Of a DNA stretch of 64,000 nt, positions 26,201-35,862 are shown in pieces; position 1 is the stretch's first letter, and every line of letters begins with the position of its first letter. This DNA is from Pandoraea communis (GTDB taxonomy: Bacteria > Pseudomonadota > Gammaproteobacteria > Burkholderiales > Burkholderiaceae). Location of the stretch: NCBI RefSeq assembly GCF_902459745.1, contig NZ_CABPSJ010000002.1:248001-312000 (forward strand). Direction: 5' to 3'. The translations under genes and the position numbers were made by a program. A model generated the notes under the pieces. The model searched no databases and was not told the DNA's origin. It saw only the letters and a program-made list of their open reading frames with translations.

Positions 26201-26767
26201 ATGTCGCAAAATCAAACCGCCCAAACGTCCCGCACCGCCCTGCTCGTCATCGACGCCCAGGAATCGTTCCGTCAGCGTCCGTACTGGCGCGAAGACGATC
26301 TCGCCACGTACTTCAGCCGGCAACAAGCGCTCGTCGACGGTGCGGTGGCGCGTGGCGTCCCCGTCGTGCAGGTGTTCCATATCGATTCGGGCGTGTTCTC
26401 GCGTGACTCGGGCTTCGTGCGCACGCTCGAAGAACTTCGTATCGCCCCGGTATTCACGGTGGACAAGGTGAAGCACAGCGCGCTGGCCGGCTCCACCCTC
26501 GGCGCGTGGCTCGTCGAACATGGCATTGCGCGTCTGATCGTTTCCGGCATCCGCACCGAGCAATGCTGCGAGACGACGACCCGTGCGGCGTCCGATGCGG
26601 GTTACGAAGTGGACTTCGTCACGGAAGCCACCCTCACCTTCCCGATGCAACACCCGCGCACCGGACGCGAGTTGTCGGTGGCCGACCTCAAGGAGCGCAC
26701 CGAAACGGTCCTCGTCGACCGCTTCGCCCGTATCGTGACGGTTGAGGAAGCGCTCGCGGCGGTGTAA
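26201..26767 (+). CDS. Isochorismatase-like cysteine hydrolase
   Basis: A 188-residue isochorismatase-fold hydrolase. The catalytic triad is visible as Asp in LLVIDAQESF, Lys in VDKVKHSALAGS and Cys in SGIRTEQCCETT. This family includes nicotinamidases, carbamoyl-amide hydrolases and ureidoacrylate hydrolases. The start ATG 26201 follows CGGAG; the frame is open to 26165. It sits 50 bases before a GlxA-type regulator that probably controls it. The substrate is unknown; an amide or carbamate is likely. Confidence 0.9.
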   Translation: MSQNQTAQTSRTALLVIDAQESFRQRPYWREDDLATYFSRQQALVDGAVARGVPVVQVFHIDSGVFSRDSGFVRTLEELRIAPVFTVDKVKHSALAGSTLGAWLVEHGIARLIVSGIRTEQCCETTTRAASDAGYEVDFVTEATLTFPMQHPRTGRELSVADLKERTETVLVDRFARIVTVEEALAAV

Positions 26768-26817
26768 TGTCGCTCTCGAGCCGACGTTGTCCGAATTTGT
26801 CCTGAAGGCCTGCTGCG

Positions 26818-27843
26818 ATGCCACGACTGCAACCCGTCTATCTGCTGGTCATGCCCAATACGCTGCTGCTCGACATCGCAGCGCCGGCCGAGGCGTTGCG
26901 CATCGCCAATCATCAGCAGGACGACGTGCGCTTCGTGTTGCGCTATGTCGGCACACAGCGCTCGGTGGCCACCTCCATCGGCCTGCGCCTCTCGCCGCTG
27001 GACGTGCTGCCAGGCGACGTGCCCGACGACGCCTGGCTGGTCGTCGCGGGCACCGTCGAGAAGCCACTGCCGGAGCAAGTGACGGACGATGGCACGATGA
27101 CGGACTTATCCAACTTATCGGACGCCCCGGCAGAAGACGCCGAAGCCCGCGCCGTTGCGTGGCTTCGGCAAGTGGTACGCCCCACGCACCAACTGGCGTG
27201 CATCTGCACGGGCGCGCTGCTGGCCGCACGCGCGGGACTGCTCGATACGCGCGCCTGCACCACGCATCACGGCAGTTGCGACGAATTGCGCGCACTGGCC
27301 CCAAGTGCGCGCGTAGCGGACAACCGGCTCTACGTGCATGACGGGAACGTGTGGACGAGCGCCGGCGTCACCACCGGGCTGGATCTGATGCTCACCCTCA
27401 TTGCCAACGCCACCGGCCCGCTGTGCGCGGCTGCGGTGGCGCGCCAGATGGTCGTCTACGCGCGGCGTGCCGGCGCCGACCCGCAGTTGTCCCCCTGGCT
27501 CGAAGGCCGCAATCACCTGCACCCGGCATTGCATCGGGTACAGGACGCCATCGCCGCCGATCCCGCCCACGACTGGACACTCGCCACCATGGCCGACATC
27601 GCCTGCGCGAGCGAACGGCACGTGACGCGACTCTTCCGCGAACATGCCGGCGTCGCGCCCATCGACTATCTGCATCGACTGCGCATCGCGCTCGCGCGCG
27701 AGATGCTCGGCAACAGCCATCTCGATCTGGAGCGCATTGCCGAGCGCACCGGTTTCGGCTCCAGCCGCCATCTACGGCGCGTCTGGCACAAGTTCGAGGC
27801 ACTTCCGCCGAGCCACGCGCGTCGCGCCACTAACGACGGCTGA
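26818..27843 (+). CDS. GlxA-family AraC-type regulator with DJ-1/PfpI domain
   Basis: A 341-residue regulator. Residues about 5-190 form a DJ-1/PfpI (class I glutamine amidotransferase-like) domain with the nucleophile-elbow segment CICTGALLAARAG. The last 100 residues are an AraC/XylS double HTH (WTLATMADIACASERHVTRL, IDYLHRLRIALAREML, IAERTGFGSSRHLRR). GlxA-like regulators often control uptake and use of amines, amino acids or betaines. A tandem position behind the hydrolase gene suggests it controls the cluster 22.5-26.8 kb. Confidence 0.9.
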   Translation: MPRLQPVYLLVMPNTLLLDIAAPAEALRIANHQQDDVRFVLRYVGTQRSVATSIGLRLSPLDVLPGDVPDDAWLVVAGTVEKPLPEQVTDDGTMTDLSNLSDAPAEDAEARAVAWLRQVVRPTHQLACICTGALLAARAGLLDTRACTTHHGSCDELRALAPSARVADNRLYVHDGNVWTSAGVTTGLDLMLTLIANATGPLCAAAVARQMVVYARRAGADPQLSPWLEGRNHLHPALHRVQDAIAADPAHDWTLATMADIACASERHVTRLFREHAGVAPIDYLHRLRIALAREMLGNSHLDLERIAERTGFGSSRHLRRVWHKFEALPPSHARRATNDG

Positions 27844-27965
27844 GGCGCGCCCCGTGCGACGGATCGGCATCCGGAATCTCGCGCCCGTCCGGGAAACCGG
27901 CGCGAGGCCGCCGCAACCCGGTAGAATGTCGGTCGCACGTAAAACGCAAGACTCTCGACTTCAAG

Positions 27966-28853
27966 ATGGCCAACGACCTCGTCATTCTGGGCAGCGCTTC
28001 ACCCGCCACGCCCGCCGCTCCCGCTACGGCATTCCCGCCTCACCTGCAAGCCGCCGTCGGTGCACTCGTGCCCGGTGCCAGTGTCACGTTTACGCCGGGT
28101 GCGGCGCGCATCGCCGATGTCCCCGACAGCCCGGCCCTGCGCACCGCGATGCATGCGTTTGCCCAGCAGCACGAGGTCGATGCCGTACTCGTCGACAGCC
28201 AGCGCCGTCTCACGGATTTCAAGCTGGTGGCCATGGATATGGACTCCACGCTCATCACCATCGAGTGCGTCGACGAAATCGCCGATTTCTGCGGATTGAA
28301 GGCGGAAGTTTCGGCGATCACCGAGGCCGCCATGCGCGGCGAGATCAAGGACTTCAACGAAAGTCTCACGCGCCGCGTAGCCTTGCTCAAGGGGCTCGAT
28401 GCCAGTGCTTTGGAGAAGGTGTTCGACGAGCGCCTGCAACTCTCGCCCGGCGCGCAGACCATGCTGCACGGCGTGCAGTCGCTCGGCATTCGCACGCTGC
28501 TGGTGTCGGGTGGCTTCACCTTTTTTACGGAACGCCTGAAGACGCGTCTGAATCTGGATGTCGCCCGCGCCAACACGCTGGAGATTGTCGACGGCAAGCT
28601 CACCGGTCGTGTGCTGGGAGAGATCGTCAACGCCGAAGTGAAGGCGCGCACGGTGGCCGAAGTGGCGGCCCAATTCGGCATCCGTCCCGATCAGGCCATT
28701 GTTATGGGCGACGGCTCGAACGACCTTCAGATGATGGCGATTGCCGGGTTGTCGGTAGCGTTCCGTGCCAAACCCGTGGTGCGCGAGAAGGCCTCCGTCG
28801 CATTCAATTACGCCGGGCTGGACGGTCTGCTCTCACTGTTCCGCAAGAACTGA
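27966..28853 (+). CDS. serB: Phosphoserine phosphatase
   Basis: SerB removes phosphate from phosphoserine, the last step of serine synthesis. The 295-residue product has an N-terminal regulatory extension (about 1-85) and a HAD phosphatase domain. Motif I is VAMDMDSTLITIECVDEIAD with nucleophile Asp91, motif II is LLVSGGFTFF, and motif III is IVMGDGSNDLQMM. The start ATG 27966 has only a weak ribosome binding site. It stands alone between the regulator and the convergent beta-lyase gene. Confidence 0.96.
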   Translation: MANDLVILGSASPATPAAPATAFPPHLQAAVGALVPGASVTFTPGAARIADVPDSPALRTAMHAFAQQHEVDAVLVDSQRRLTDFKLVAMDMDSTLITIECVDEIADFCGLKAEVSAITEAAMRGEIKDFNESLTRRVALLKGLDASALEKVFDERLQLSPGAQTMLHGVQSLGIRTLLVSGGFTFFTERLKTRLNLDVARANTLEIVDGKLTGRVLGEIVNAEVKARTVAEVAAQFGIRPDQAIVMGDGSNDLQMMAIAGLSVAFRAKPVVREKASVAFNYAGLDGLLSLFRKN

Positions 28854-28920
28854 ACGTGCCCCCCCGGGCGGACACGGCTTGCGCAATCCGCGAGCCGTTC
28901 CTCCGCCCCGGATCGCAACA

Positions 28921-30138
28921 TCAGGCGCCGAGATGCGCCTTGAGGCTCGCCTCGATATCCGCCTGCAAATCCCGCACGTCTTCGAGACCGATGTAGAAGC
29001 GCACCAACGCGCCCTTATGCGGCCACGGCGTTGCCGTACGCATCGACGGCACGCGGTATGGCACGACAAGGCTGTGCGCCCCGCCCCAGCTGAAGCCGAT
29101 CTTGAACAAGCGTAGCGCTTCGATGAACGCATCGATCTGCGCTTGCGAGTAGCGCTCGTCGAACACCACGGAGAACAGACCGCCCGCCCCCGAGAAGTCG
29201 CGACGGAAATGCTGATGACCCGGGCAGTCCTCGAATGCCGGGTGCAGCACCGCCGCAATCTCGTGGCGCGTTTCCAGCCATGTAGCCAGTGTCATCGCAG
29301 CGCGGTCGTGCGCCTCGAAGCGCAGTTGCATGTTCGGCAGGCTGCGCAGCACGAGACTGCAATCGTCGACCGACACCCCCACACCCATACGCATGCGGGC
29401 GCGCTTCAGACGATGGTGCACGTCGTCGTCGACGGTCACGACAGCGCCCATCAGCACATCGCTGCCGCCCGACTGGTATTTGGTCAGCGCCTGCACCGAG
29501 ATGTCCACGCCGTGATCGAATGGGCGGAACGCCAGGCCAGCCGAATAGGTGTTGTCGATGGCGGTGAGCACACCGCGCTCGCGCGCAGCGCGTGCGATGG
29601 CCGGCACGTCCGGCACTTCCATCGTGACCGAACCCGGCGCTTCGAGCCAGATCACCTTCGTATTGGGTTGAATCAGTGCACCGATGCCGTTGCCGATCAT
29701 CGGATCGTAATAGCGCACCGTGATGCCGAACGATTCGGCAAGCCAGTCGCCGTGCTCACGATTCGGGCTGTAGGCATTGTCGGGAATGAGCACGTCGTCG
29801 CCGCTCTTGACGAGGCCGAAGTACACATTGGAAATGGCCGCGAGGCCAGACGGGAACAGCAGGCAATGCTTGCCGCCTTCGAGTGCCGCAAGACGCCGCA
29901 TCAACTCCATCGATGTCGGCGTCGCATGCAGGCCGTAGCGCCACTGGCTGTCGTTCTTCCAGTCGAGCGCACGCATGGCGGCCAGATCGGGGAAAATCAC
30001 CGTCGACGCACGGGCGACAGGCACCGGCATGGCGGCAAACCCTGCGGGCAATTGTGTGTCGGCATGCAGAATATTGGTCTGCCAGTGCCAGCCGTTGGCT
30101 TCCGGCGTATCGAGGGGCTTGCGGTTGTCTTGCGTCAT
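28921..30138 (-). CDS. metC: Cystathionine beta-lyase (Cys/Met metabolism PLP enzyme)
   Basis: A 405-residue fold-type I PLP enzyme of the Cys/Met family. Marks are RYGLHATPTSMELMRRLA, the Gly-containing segment LLFPSGLAAISNVYF, YSAGLAFRPFDHGVDISVQA, and the PLP lysine in ALTKYQSGGSDVLMGA. The SWGGAHSL segment near the C-terminus points to beta-lyase rather than gamma-synthase. The likely reaction is cystathionine to homocysteine, pyruvate and ammonia. ATG 30138 (MTQDNRKPL) has GGAG seven bases upstream; the frame is open further to 30240. It is 53 bases downstream of bktB. Confidence 0.88.
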   Translation of the reverse strand: MTQDNRKPLDTPEANGWHWQTNILHADTQLPAGFAAMPVPVARASTVIFPDLAAMRALDWKNDSQWRYGLHATPTSMELMRRLAALEGGKHCLLFPSGLAAISNVYFGLVKSGDDVLIPDNAYSPNREHGDWLAESFGITVRYYDPMIGNGIGALIQPNTKVIWLEAPGSVTMEVPDVPAIARAARERGVLTAIDNTYSAGLAFRPFDHGVDISVQALTKYQSGGSDVLMGAVVTVDDDVHHRLKRARMRMGVGVSVDDCSLVLRSLPNMQLRFEAHDRAAMTLATWLETRHEIAAVLHPAFEDCPGHQHFRRDFSGAGGLFSVVFDERYSQAQIDAFIEALRLFKIGFSWGGAHSLVVPYRVPSMRTATPWPHKGALVRFYIGLEDVRDLQADIEASLKAHLGA

Positions 30139-30191
30139 CACGGCTCCGGAATGGCTCGGGCCGGCAACACCGCCGGCCCCCGGGGTGTAAC

Positions 30192-31373
30192 TTACACGCG
30201 CTCGAACACGGCTGCAATGCCCTGCCCACCGCCGATACACATGGTCACCAGCGCGTAACGGCCACCGATGCGCTGCAACTCATACAGCGCCTTGACCGTG
30301 ATGAGCGCACCGGTGGCGCCGATCGGGTGCCCCAGCGATATGCCGGAACCGTTCGGGTTCACCTTGGCCGGATCGAAGCCGAGATCGCGCGTGACCGCGC
30401 ATGCCTGGGCCGCGAACGCCTCGTTGGCTTCCACCACGTCGATGTCATCCACCTTGAGACCCGCACGCTCCAGCGCCTTGCGCGACGCCGGCACGGGGCC
30501 AATCCCCATATAGTTCGGATCGACACCGGCGTGGGCGTAGCTCACCAGCCGTGCCAGCGGCTTGGCACCGCGACGCTCGGCTTGCGCGCGCTCCATCAGG
30601 ATGAGGGCCGCAGCGGCATCGTTCAGTCCTGAAGCATTACCGGCGGTCACCGTACCGTCTTTCTCGAACACGGGGCGCAGCTTCGCCATGTCTTCCATGC
30701 TCAAACCGGCGCGCACGTGCTCGTCGGTCGTGAACGAGATATCACCCTGCTTCGACCTGATCGCGATCGGCACGATCTGATCGTTGAAATAGCCGGCCGC
30801 CATCGCGTGCGCAGCACGCCGATGCGACTCGACAGCCAGACGGTCCTGATCGTCGCGCGTGATGCCCCACTTCTTCGCGATGTTCTCCGCCGTCACCCCC
30901 ATATGGATGTCGGCAAACGGGTCGTGAAGCGCGCCGAGCATCATGTCGACGAGACGCGATTCGCCCATGCGCGTGCCCCAGCGGGCACCCGGCATGACGT
31001 ACGGCGCGCGGCTCATGCTCTCGGCACCGCCTGCCATCGCGATGTCGGTGTCACCCAGCAGGATCGACTGCGCTGCGGAGACCACCGCTTGCAGACCTGA
31101 GCCGCATAGGCGGTTCACGGTCATCGCGGGCGCGTTCTGGCTCACCCCTGCCTCGATGGACGCCACGCGCGCCAGATACATGTCTTTCGGCTCGGTATGG
31201 ATGACGTTACCGAACACGACCTGTCCTATGTCCTCGCCACTGACCTTCGCGCGGGCCATGGCCTCGCGTGCGACGATGGCGCCAAGTTGCGTCGGCGCGA
31301 AATCCTTCAGGCTGCCGCCAAAATCACCAATGGCAGTGCGCACACCGCTGACGATCACGACCTCTCGTTGCAT
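30192..31373 (-). CDS. bktB: Beta-ketothiolase BktB-type acetyl-CoA acetyltransferase
   Basis: A 393-residue thiolase. The acylated Cys is in NRLCGSGLQA (about 90); His and the second Cys are in [17 protein letters not shown] and CIGGGQG. Its sequence tracks Cupriavidus necator BktB (REVVIVSGVRTAIG, VFGNVIHTEPKDMYLARV, DPFADIHMGVTAEN) more closely than the second thiolase at 38106-39287. BktB-type enzymes accept longer substrates such as 3-ketovaleryl-CoA. AGGAG precedes ATG 31373. It is likely cotranscribed with metC. Confidence 0.9.
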   Translation of the reverse strand: MQREVVIVSGVRTAIGDFGGSLKDFAPTQLGAIVAREAMARAKVSGEDIGQVVFGNVIHTEPKDMYLARVASIEAGVSQNAPAMTVNRLCGSGLQAVVSAAQSILLGDTDIAMAGGAESMSRAPYVMPGARWGTRMGESRLVDMMLGALHDPFADIHMGVTAENIAKKWGITRDDQDRLAVESHRRAAHAMAAGYFNDQIVPIAIRSKQGDISFTTDEHVRAGLSMEDMAKLRPVFEKDGTVTAGNASGLNDAAAALILMERAQAERRGAKPLARLVSYAHAGVDPNYMGIGPVPASRKALERAGLKVDDIDVVEANEAFAAQACAVTRDLGFDPAKVNPNGSGISLGHPIGATGALITVKALYELQRIGGRYALVTMCIGGGQGIAAVFERV

Positions 31374-31576
31374 GTCTCTTCTCCTGGTGGATATCAGTTC
31401 GCAACGAGTATAGCGCTATGGGGGTTACCGCGATGGCAGGGTCTGTGGAGGGAAACTTCGATGAGGTGGTTGGTGCCGGGGGCAGCACGGTCGTGCGCCG
31501 CCCGTCGCTCGCTGGGACTGCTGGAAGCGCCGGGGCAACGATTGTGCCCCGGTCATGCGCTGACGAGGCTCAACCC

Positions 31577-32512
31577 TCAGCCCGCCAATTGCCTGAGCAC
31601 CTGCTCCGCACGCGGCACGGGCGCGACCGCGCCGTATCCGGTTGTCGACAATGCGGCGCACACGTTGGCGTAGCGTGCCGCGGTGAACGGATCGTCGCCC
31701 AGCGCCAGGCGGGCCACGAACGCGCCGCCGAAGCAGTCGCCTGCCCCAGTGGCGTCAATCGCCTGCACCGGGTATGGCGCGACGATACGACGTTCCTCCG
31801 GCGTGGCGACATAGCACCCCTCGCGGCCCAGCTTGAGCGCCACGACCTTCACCCCATGGGAGAGAAGCTCGTCGAGGATGGCGTCGCGATCTTCCAGTCC
31901 GGTGATGGCCGTCACGTCGTCCCAGCTCGGCAGGCAGACGTCGGTCAGACTGAACGCTTCGCGCATCGTGGCGCGAGCGCGGGTCAACGGCCACAGCTTC
32001 AGACGCAGATTGGTATCGAACGACACGTTGCCGCCAGCGGCACGGATCTTCGACATGGCGTCGAAGGCGGCGTCGCAGGCGCTCACACTGATCGCCAGGC
32101 TGATGCCGGACAGATGCAGGAACGATGCCCCCGTCAGCGCCTCGCACGGCAGGTCCTGTGCGTGATAACGGCTGGCAGCGGAACCCGCGCGCAGGTAATC
32201 GAAATGGTGCCCGCTCTCGTCGTGCGATACGAAATAGACCCCGGTCGGCGCTTGCGCATCAACGCGAACGTAACGCGTATCGACCGCTTCCTCACGCCAC
32301 AGATCGAGCAGCATGCGGCCGAAGAGGTCATCGCCAACCGCGCTCACGAAACCCGTGCTCACTCCTTGACGACGCGCCGCGATGACGAAATTGGACGTGT
32401 CGCCGCCGAAGCCCTGCAAGTACCGACGGGCATCGTCGGGCGACTGATTGAATTCCACCATGGCTTCTCCCATGGCGAGCACTTGCGGAATGGACGGACC
32501 CGCTTGCGTCAT
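31577..32512 (-). CDS. kdgK: PfkB-family sugar kinase (2-keto-3-deoxygluconate kinase type)
   Basis: A 311-residue ribokinase/PfkB kinase. The N-terminal motif is GGDTSNFVIAARRQG, the ribokinase signature is DATGAGDCFGGAFVARLA with catalytic Asp near 257, and the segment FDYLRAGSAAS fits KDG kinases. The expected reaction is phosphorylation of 2-keto-3-deoxygluconate by ATP. Its ATG overlaps the rimO stop codon by one base (TGATG), so translation is coupled to rimO, an unusual pairing of sugar catabolism with ribosome modification. The exact sugar is inferred. Confidence 0.85.
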   Translation of the reverse strand: MTQAGPSIPQVLAMGEAMVEFNQSPDDARRYLQGFGGDTSNFVIAARRQGVSTGFVSAVGDDLFGRMLLDLWREEAVDTRYVRVDAQAPTGVYFVSHDESGHHFDYLRAGSAASRYHAQDLPCEALTGASFLHLSGISLAISVSACDAAFDAMSKIRAAGGNVSFDTNLRLKLWPLTRARATMREAFSLTDVCLPSWDDVTAITGLEDRDAILDELLSHGVKVVALKLGREGCYVATPEERRIVAPYPVQAIDATGAGDCFGGAFVARLALGDDPFTAARYANVCAALSTTGYGAVAPVPRAEQVLRQLAG

Positions 32513-33879
32513 CAGGCCACCTCACCCCACAGGTCGTGGCCATCGGCGCCGGTCACGGTCACGTTCACGAACTCGCCGACCTTCAGGCGCTTGGCCGCCT
32601 TCGGCGTGGGTTCGATGTACACGAGGCCGTCGATTTCCGGGGCGTCCGCCGCTGAACGGGCAACGCCGCCGTCTTGGTTGATCTCGTCGACAATGACCTG
32701 AATCGTGGTGCCGACCTTGCGCTGCTGGCGCTCCGCCGAAATCGCTTCGGCCACTTCCATGAAGCGCGCGCGACGTTCTTCGCGAACTTCGTCGGGCAAC
32801 GCGCCCGGCAGTTCGTTGGCCTTCGCACCCTCGACCGGCGAATAGGCAAAGCAGCCCACGCGGTCCAGCTCGGCCTCGCGCAGGAAATCCAGCAGATACT
32901 CGAATTCGGCTTCGGTCTCACCGGGGAACCCGGCAATGAACGTGCTGCGAATCGTCAGGTCCGGGCACACCTTGCGCCACGCCTGAATGCGCTCGAGATT
33001 CTTCTCGCCCGAGGCGGGACGTTTCATGCGCTTGAGCACGTCCGGATGCGCGTGTTGCAGGGGCACGTCGAGATACGGAAGGATGTGGCCCTGCGCCATC
33101 AGCGGAATGATTTCGTCGACGTGCGGGTACGGATACACATAGTGCAGACGCACCCACGCGCCGTACTGCTTGGCCAGTTCGCCCAGCGCCGTCACCAGTT
33201 CGGTCATGCGGGTCTTGAGCGGACGGCCCGCCCAGAAACCGGTGCGGTACTTCACATCGACACCATACGCGCTGGTGTCCTGCGAGATCACCAGCAACTC
33301 CTTCACGCCGGCCTTGAAGAGATTCTCGGCCTCAAGCATCACTTCGGCGACGGGGCGCGAATCGAGATCGCCTCGCATCGACGGGATGATGCAGAACGTG
33401 CAGCGATGATTGCAGCCTTCTGAGATTTTCAGATACGCGTAGTGGCGCGGCGTGAGCTTGATCCCGGCCGGCGGCACGAGATCCGAGAAGGGATCGTGCG
33501 GCTTGGGCAGGTGCAGGTGCACCGCGCTCATCACTTCGCCCACGGCGTGAGGGCCGGTCACGGCCAGCACCTTTGGGTGCACGGCGCTCACGATGTCCTG
33601 ACCCGCCGCGTCCTTCTTCGCGCCCAGGCAACCGGTGACGATCACTTTGCCGTTCTCGGCGAGCGCCTCACCGATGGCGTCGAGGCTTTCCTGCACCGCG
33701 TCGTCGATGAAGCCGCAAGTATTGACCACCACGAGGTCTGCGCCGTCATAGGTACCGGAGATGGCGTAACCTTCGGCGCGCAGTTGGGTCAGGATCTGCT
33801 CGGAGTCGACCAGAGCCTTGGGGCAGCCGAGCGAAACGAAGCCGACTTTAGGGGTGCCGGCGGGCAATGGGCGGGACAT
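32512..33879 (-). CDS. rimO: Ribosomal protein S12 methylthiotransferase
   Basis: RimO adds a methylthio group to Asp88/89 of ribosomal protein S12. The 455-residue radical-SAM enzyme has an N-terminal MTTase domain with Cys in [19 protein letters not shown] and VTGCLGAK (auxiliary Fe-S cluster). The radical-SAM cluster is GCNHRCTFC near 155-162, and a TRAM domain ends the protein. The [16 protein letters not shown] and SMRGDLDSR motifs separate RimO from MiaB. I chose ATG 33879 ([11 protein letters not shown]) by family length. It is cotranscribed with kdgK. Confidence 0.95.
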   Translation of the reverse strand: MSRPLPAGTPKVGFVSLGCPKALVDSEQILTQLRAEGYAISGTYDGADLVVVNTCGFIDDAVQESLDAIGEALAENGKVIVTGCLGAKKDAAGQDIVSAVHPKVLAVTGPHAVGEVMSAVHLHLPKPHDPFSDLVPPAGIKLTPRHYAYLKISEGCNHRCTFCIIPSMRGDLDSRPVAEVMLEAENLFKAGVKELLVISQDTSAYGVDVKYRTGFWAGRPLKTRMTELVTALGELAKQYGAWVRLHYVYPYPHVDEIIPLMAQGHILPYLDVPLQHAHPDVLKRMKRPASGEKNLERIQAWRKVCPDLTIRSTFIAGFPGETEAEFEYLLDFLREAELDRVGCFAYSPVEGAKANELPGALPDEVREERRARFMEVAEAISAERQQRKVGTTIQVIVDEINQDGGVARSAADAPEIDGLVYIEPTPKAAKRLKVGEFVNVTVTGADGHDLWGEVA

Positions 33880-33937
33880 GGGGCGAAATCCTGATCTAGT
33901 AAATACGTGTGACGATCGAGCGGCGAAACATCGGAGA

Positions 33938-34110
33938 GGCCTCAGAGCCATTCCGTCTGCGTCACCGGCAATGCCAACGCAATGCCCGGGAACGCGAAAA
34001 ACCGCTTGCCGCCGAAACCGCCGCAAGACCTGACCTGCGGCGAAGAACCGCGTATTTTACCTTGTTCGCCCGCGGCGCGTTCCAACTATCGTTGCGATGT
34101 CCACCCCGTG
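33938..34110. repeat. Left copy of diverged intergenic repeat flanking plc module
   Basis: This 173-bp segment upstream of rimO resembles 36266-36408 in the same orientation. Two blocks align well: GGCCTCA...CATTC.GTCTGCGT..CCGGCAATGCC at 33938-33975, and 34040-34110 (GCGAAGAACCGCGTA..., ending TTGCGATGT.C.CCCCGTG). The left copy has about 28 extra bases in the middle. It may carry the rimO promoter on the minus strand. Confidence 0.75.
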
Positions 34111-34618
34111 GGCTCCCGCAGGCGACTCATGCCGACAATGACAAAGCGTTCTGCGCTCGAGCGATGCTGAAGACAGGGAGACGTGACCGGCCATGCAGGG
34201 ACATTCGCGCCCGTGTGCCGGGCGATCGTCTTACCGGTGAGTCCTGCGCCCTCTGCTCCACTTCTTGAAATAACGTTCGTCGTGTGCTTTTATAAAAACT
34301 CACTCAACGTACTACGAACGGTATGTGAGACGGGAACGCTGAAGGGCCGCGCACAAAAGCCATCGTGTTGCCTGGTACGCGCTGATCCATTGACGATCAA
34401 TGCGGAAGACCTTCAATCTGCAGCGATTTGACCGACCTGAAAAAAATCGAAGATGACTCGGCAATCGATGTCGGAGCTCAAATACTGAATGTACAAATGC
34501 TCCATGGGAATGACGCTCTCGCCGAGGCCCGGGATCAACACCACGCACTACGCAAGTGGACGCTTTAATGAACTGCAACCCTTAGTCGAGGGCCGACAAG
34601 CGACAGGAGGAGGCATTC
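34111..34618. other. AT-richer upstream region of plc
   Basis: About 500 bases without a supported gene. It is clearly less GC-rich than the flanks, especially 34270-34500. It should contain the promoter of the phosphoesterase gene; I see no confident -35/-10 pair. Short open frames here lack ribosome binding sites or recognisable sequence. Confidence 0.45.
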
Positions 34619-35860
34619 ATGAATGCAAACGCATCGATCGCATCCGCACCGGCCCAGACTCCCATCCAGCATGTGTTCGTGCTGATGCTGGAGAACCGAT
34701 CGTTCGACCACCTGTTTGGACTGTCGGGCATACCCGGCATCGTCGCGGCCACGTCCGGGAATGCCAACGCCTACGGCAGCACTGACTATCCGTTTGGCCG
34801 CGACGCGCCCGACCAGATGCCCACCGACCCCGGACATGAGTTCACGGACGTGATCGAACAGCTTTGCGGTGCGGGCGTCCCGCCCCCGAACGGACGAGCT
34901 TACCCGCCGGTCAATAACTCCGGCTTCGCTTCGAACTACGCGACGACCCACTCCGAAGGCAATCCACCACAGACCGCCGACGTGGGCAAGATCATGCTGG
35001 GTATCAACACCGCCAGTCAGTCGCCCGCGCTATACAAGCTGGCGACACAGTTCATGCTGTGTGACGGCTGGCGCTCGTCGGTGCCCGGCCCCACCTGGCC
35101 GAACCGGTATTTCGTGCATGGTGCGTCCTCGGCGGGCCTCGACCATTCGCCGACCTCTGCCGAAATAAACGAATGGGAGACTTTGGACGGCTTCGTCTAC
35201 CCGAACGGTTCGATCTTCGACGCGCTGGCCAACCTCAAGTACCGCCTCTACCAGGATGACTCGGGCTCACTTCTGGGGCGCGTGCCGCAGGTCTCGTCCA
35301 TCAAAGGCATTAGCTTCTTCGACATCGACGACCTGTCGCACTTCGAGGCCGATCTCGCGGCAGGCTATACCGCCCACTACACATTTATCGAGCCGGACTA
35401 CGGCGATATCGTGCACCACACTTACGAGGGCGGAAGCTCGCAGCATCCGATGGACGGTCTAACCGGCGGCGACCAGCTCGCGGCCCGCGTCTACAACGCG
35501 ATTCGCAACTCGCCAATCTGGGAGAGCAGCCTGCTAGTGATCCTGTATGACGAACACGGCGGCTTCTACGACTCAGTCAACCCCGGCACCGCGCCCCCGC
35601 CGAACGACGGTGCGGCCTCGACCCTGAACAAAAATGGATTCCTGTTCGATGTCTACGGCGTGCGCGTCCCCGCGATCGTGGTATCGCCCTGGGTAGCGCA
35701 AGGCCAGGTGGATCACACGGTGTATGACCACGCCTCAGTACTCGCAACCGTCGAGCGCCTGTTCGGTCTTTCGCCGCTGACCGACCGCGACCGGAACGCC
35801 AGGGATCTGCTGCCCCTGATCACAACGACCTGCCGCACTGACTGCCCTCAGAGGATCTGA
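34619..35860 (+). CDS. Phospholipase C / acid phosphatase-type phosphoesterase
   Basis: A 413-residue member of the bacterial phosphoesterase family (PF04185: phospholipase C, AcpA). Metal and catalytic motifs are FVLMLENRSFDHLFG (about 20-34), PGPTWPNRYFVHGAS, FIEPDYGD, SSQHPMDG and LLVILYDEHGGFYD. The typical PlcN/PlcH Tat signal and C-terminal repeats are absent, and no signal peptide of any kind is visible, so it may stay cytoplasmic or leave by another route. GGAGG lies six bases before ATG 34619. It is followed after two bases by a small gene. The repeat-flanked position indicates horizontal gain. Confidence 0.9.
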   Translation: MNANASIASAPAQTPIQHVFVLMLENRSFDHLFGLSGIPGIVAATSGNANAYGSTDYPFGRDAPDQMPTDPGHEFTDVIEQLCGAGVPPPNGRAYPPVNNSGFASNYATTHSEGNPPQTADVGKIMLGINTASQSPALYKLATQFMLCDGWRSSVPGPTWPNRYFVHGASSAGLDHSPTSAEINEWETLDGFVYPNGSIFDALANLKYRLYQDDSGSLLGRVPQVSSIKGISFFDIDDLSHFEADLAAGYTAHYTFIEPDYGDIVHHTYEGGSSQHPMDGLTGGDQLAARVYNAIRNSPIWESSLLVILYDEHGGFYDSVNPGTAPPPNDGAASTLNKNGFLFDVYGVRVPAIVVSPWVAQGQVDHTVYDHASVLATVERLFGLSPLTDRDRNARDLLPLITTTCRTDCPQRI

Positions 35861-35862
35861 AC

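Noticed and set aside
29143-30258. Long plus-strand frame opposite metC
   Set aside because: It is His/Arg-rich antisense translation with no motif; the minus strand encodes a clear PLP enzyme.
33909-34431. Short plus-strand open frames between rimO and plc
   Set aside because: They cross the diverged repeat and AT-richer spacer, lack translation signals, and their sequence is not conserved between the two repeat copies.
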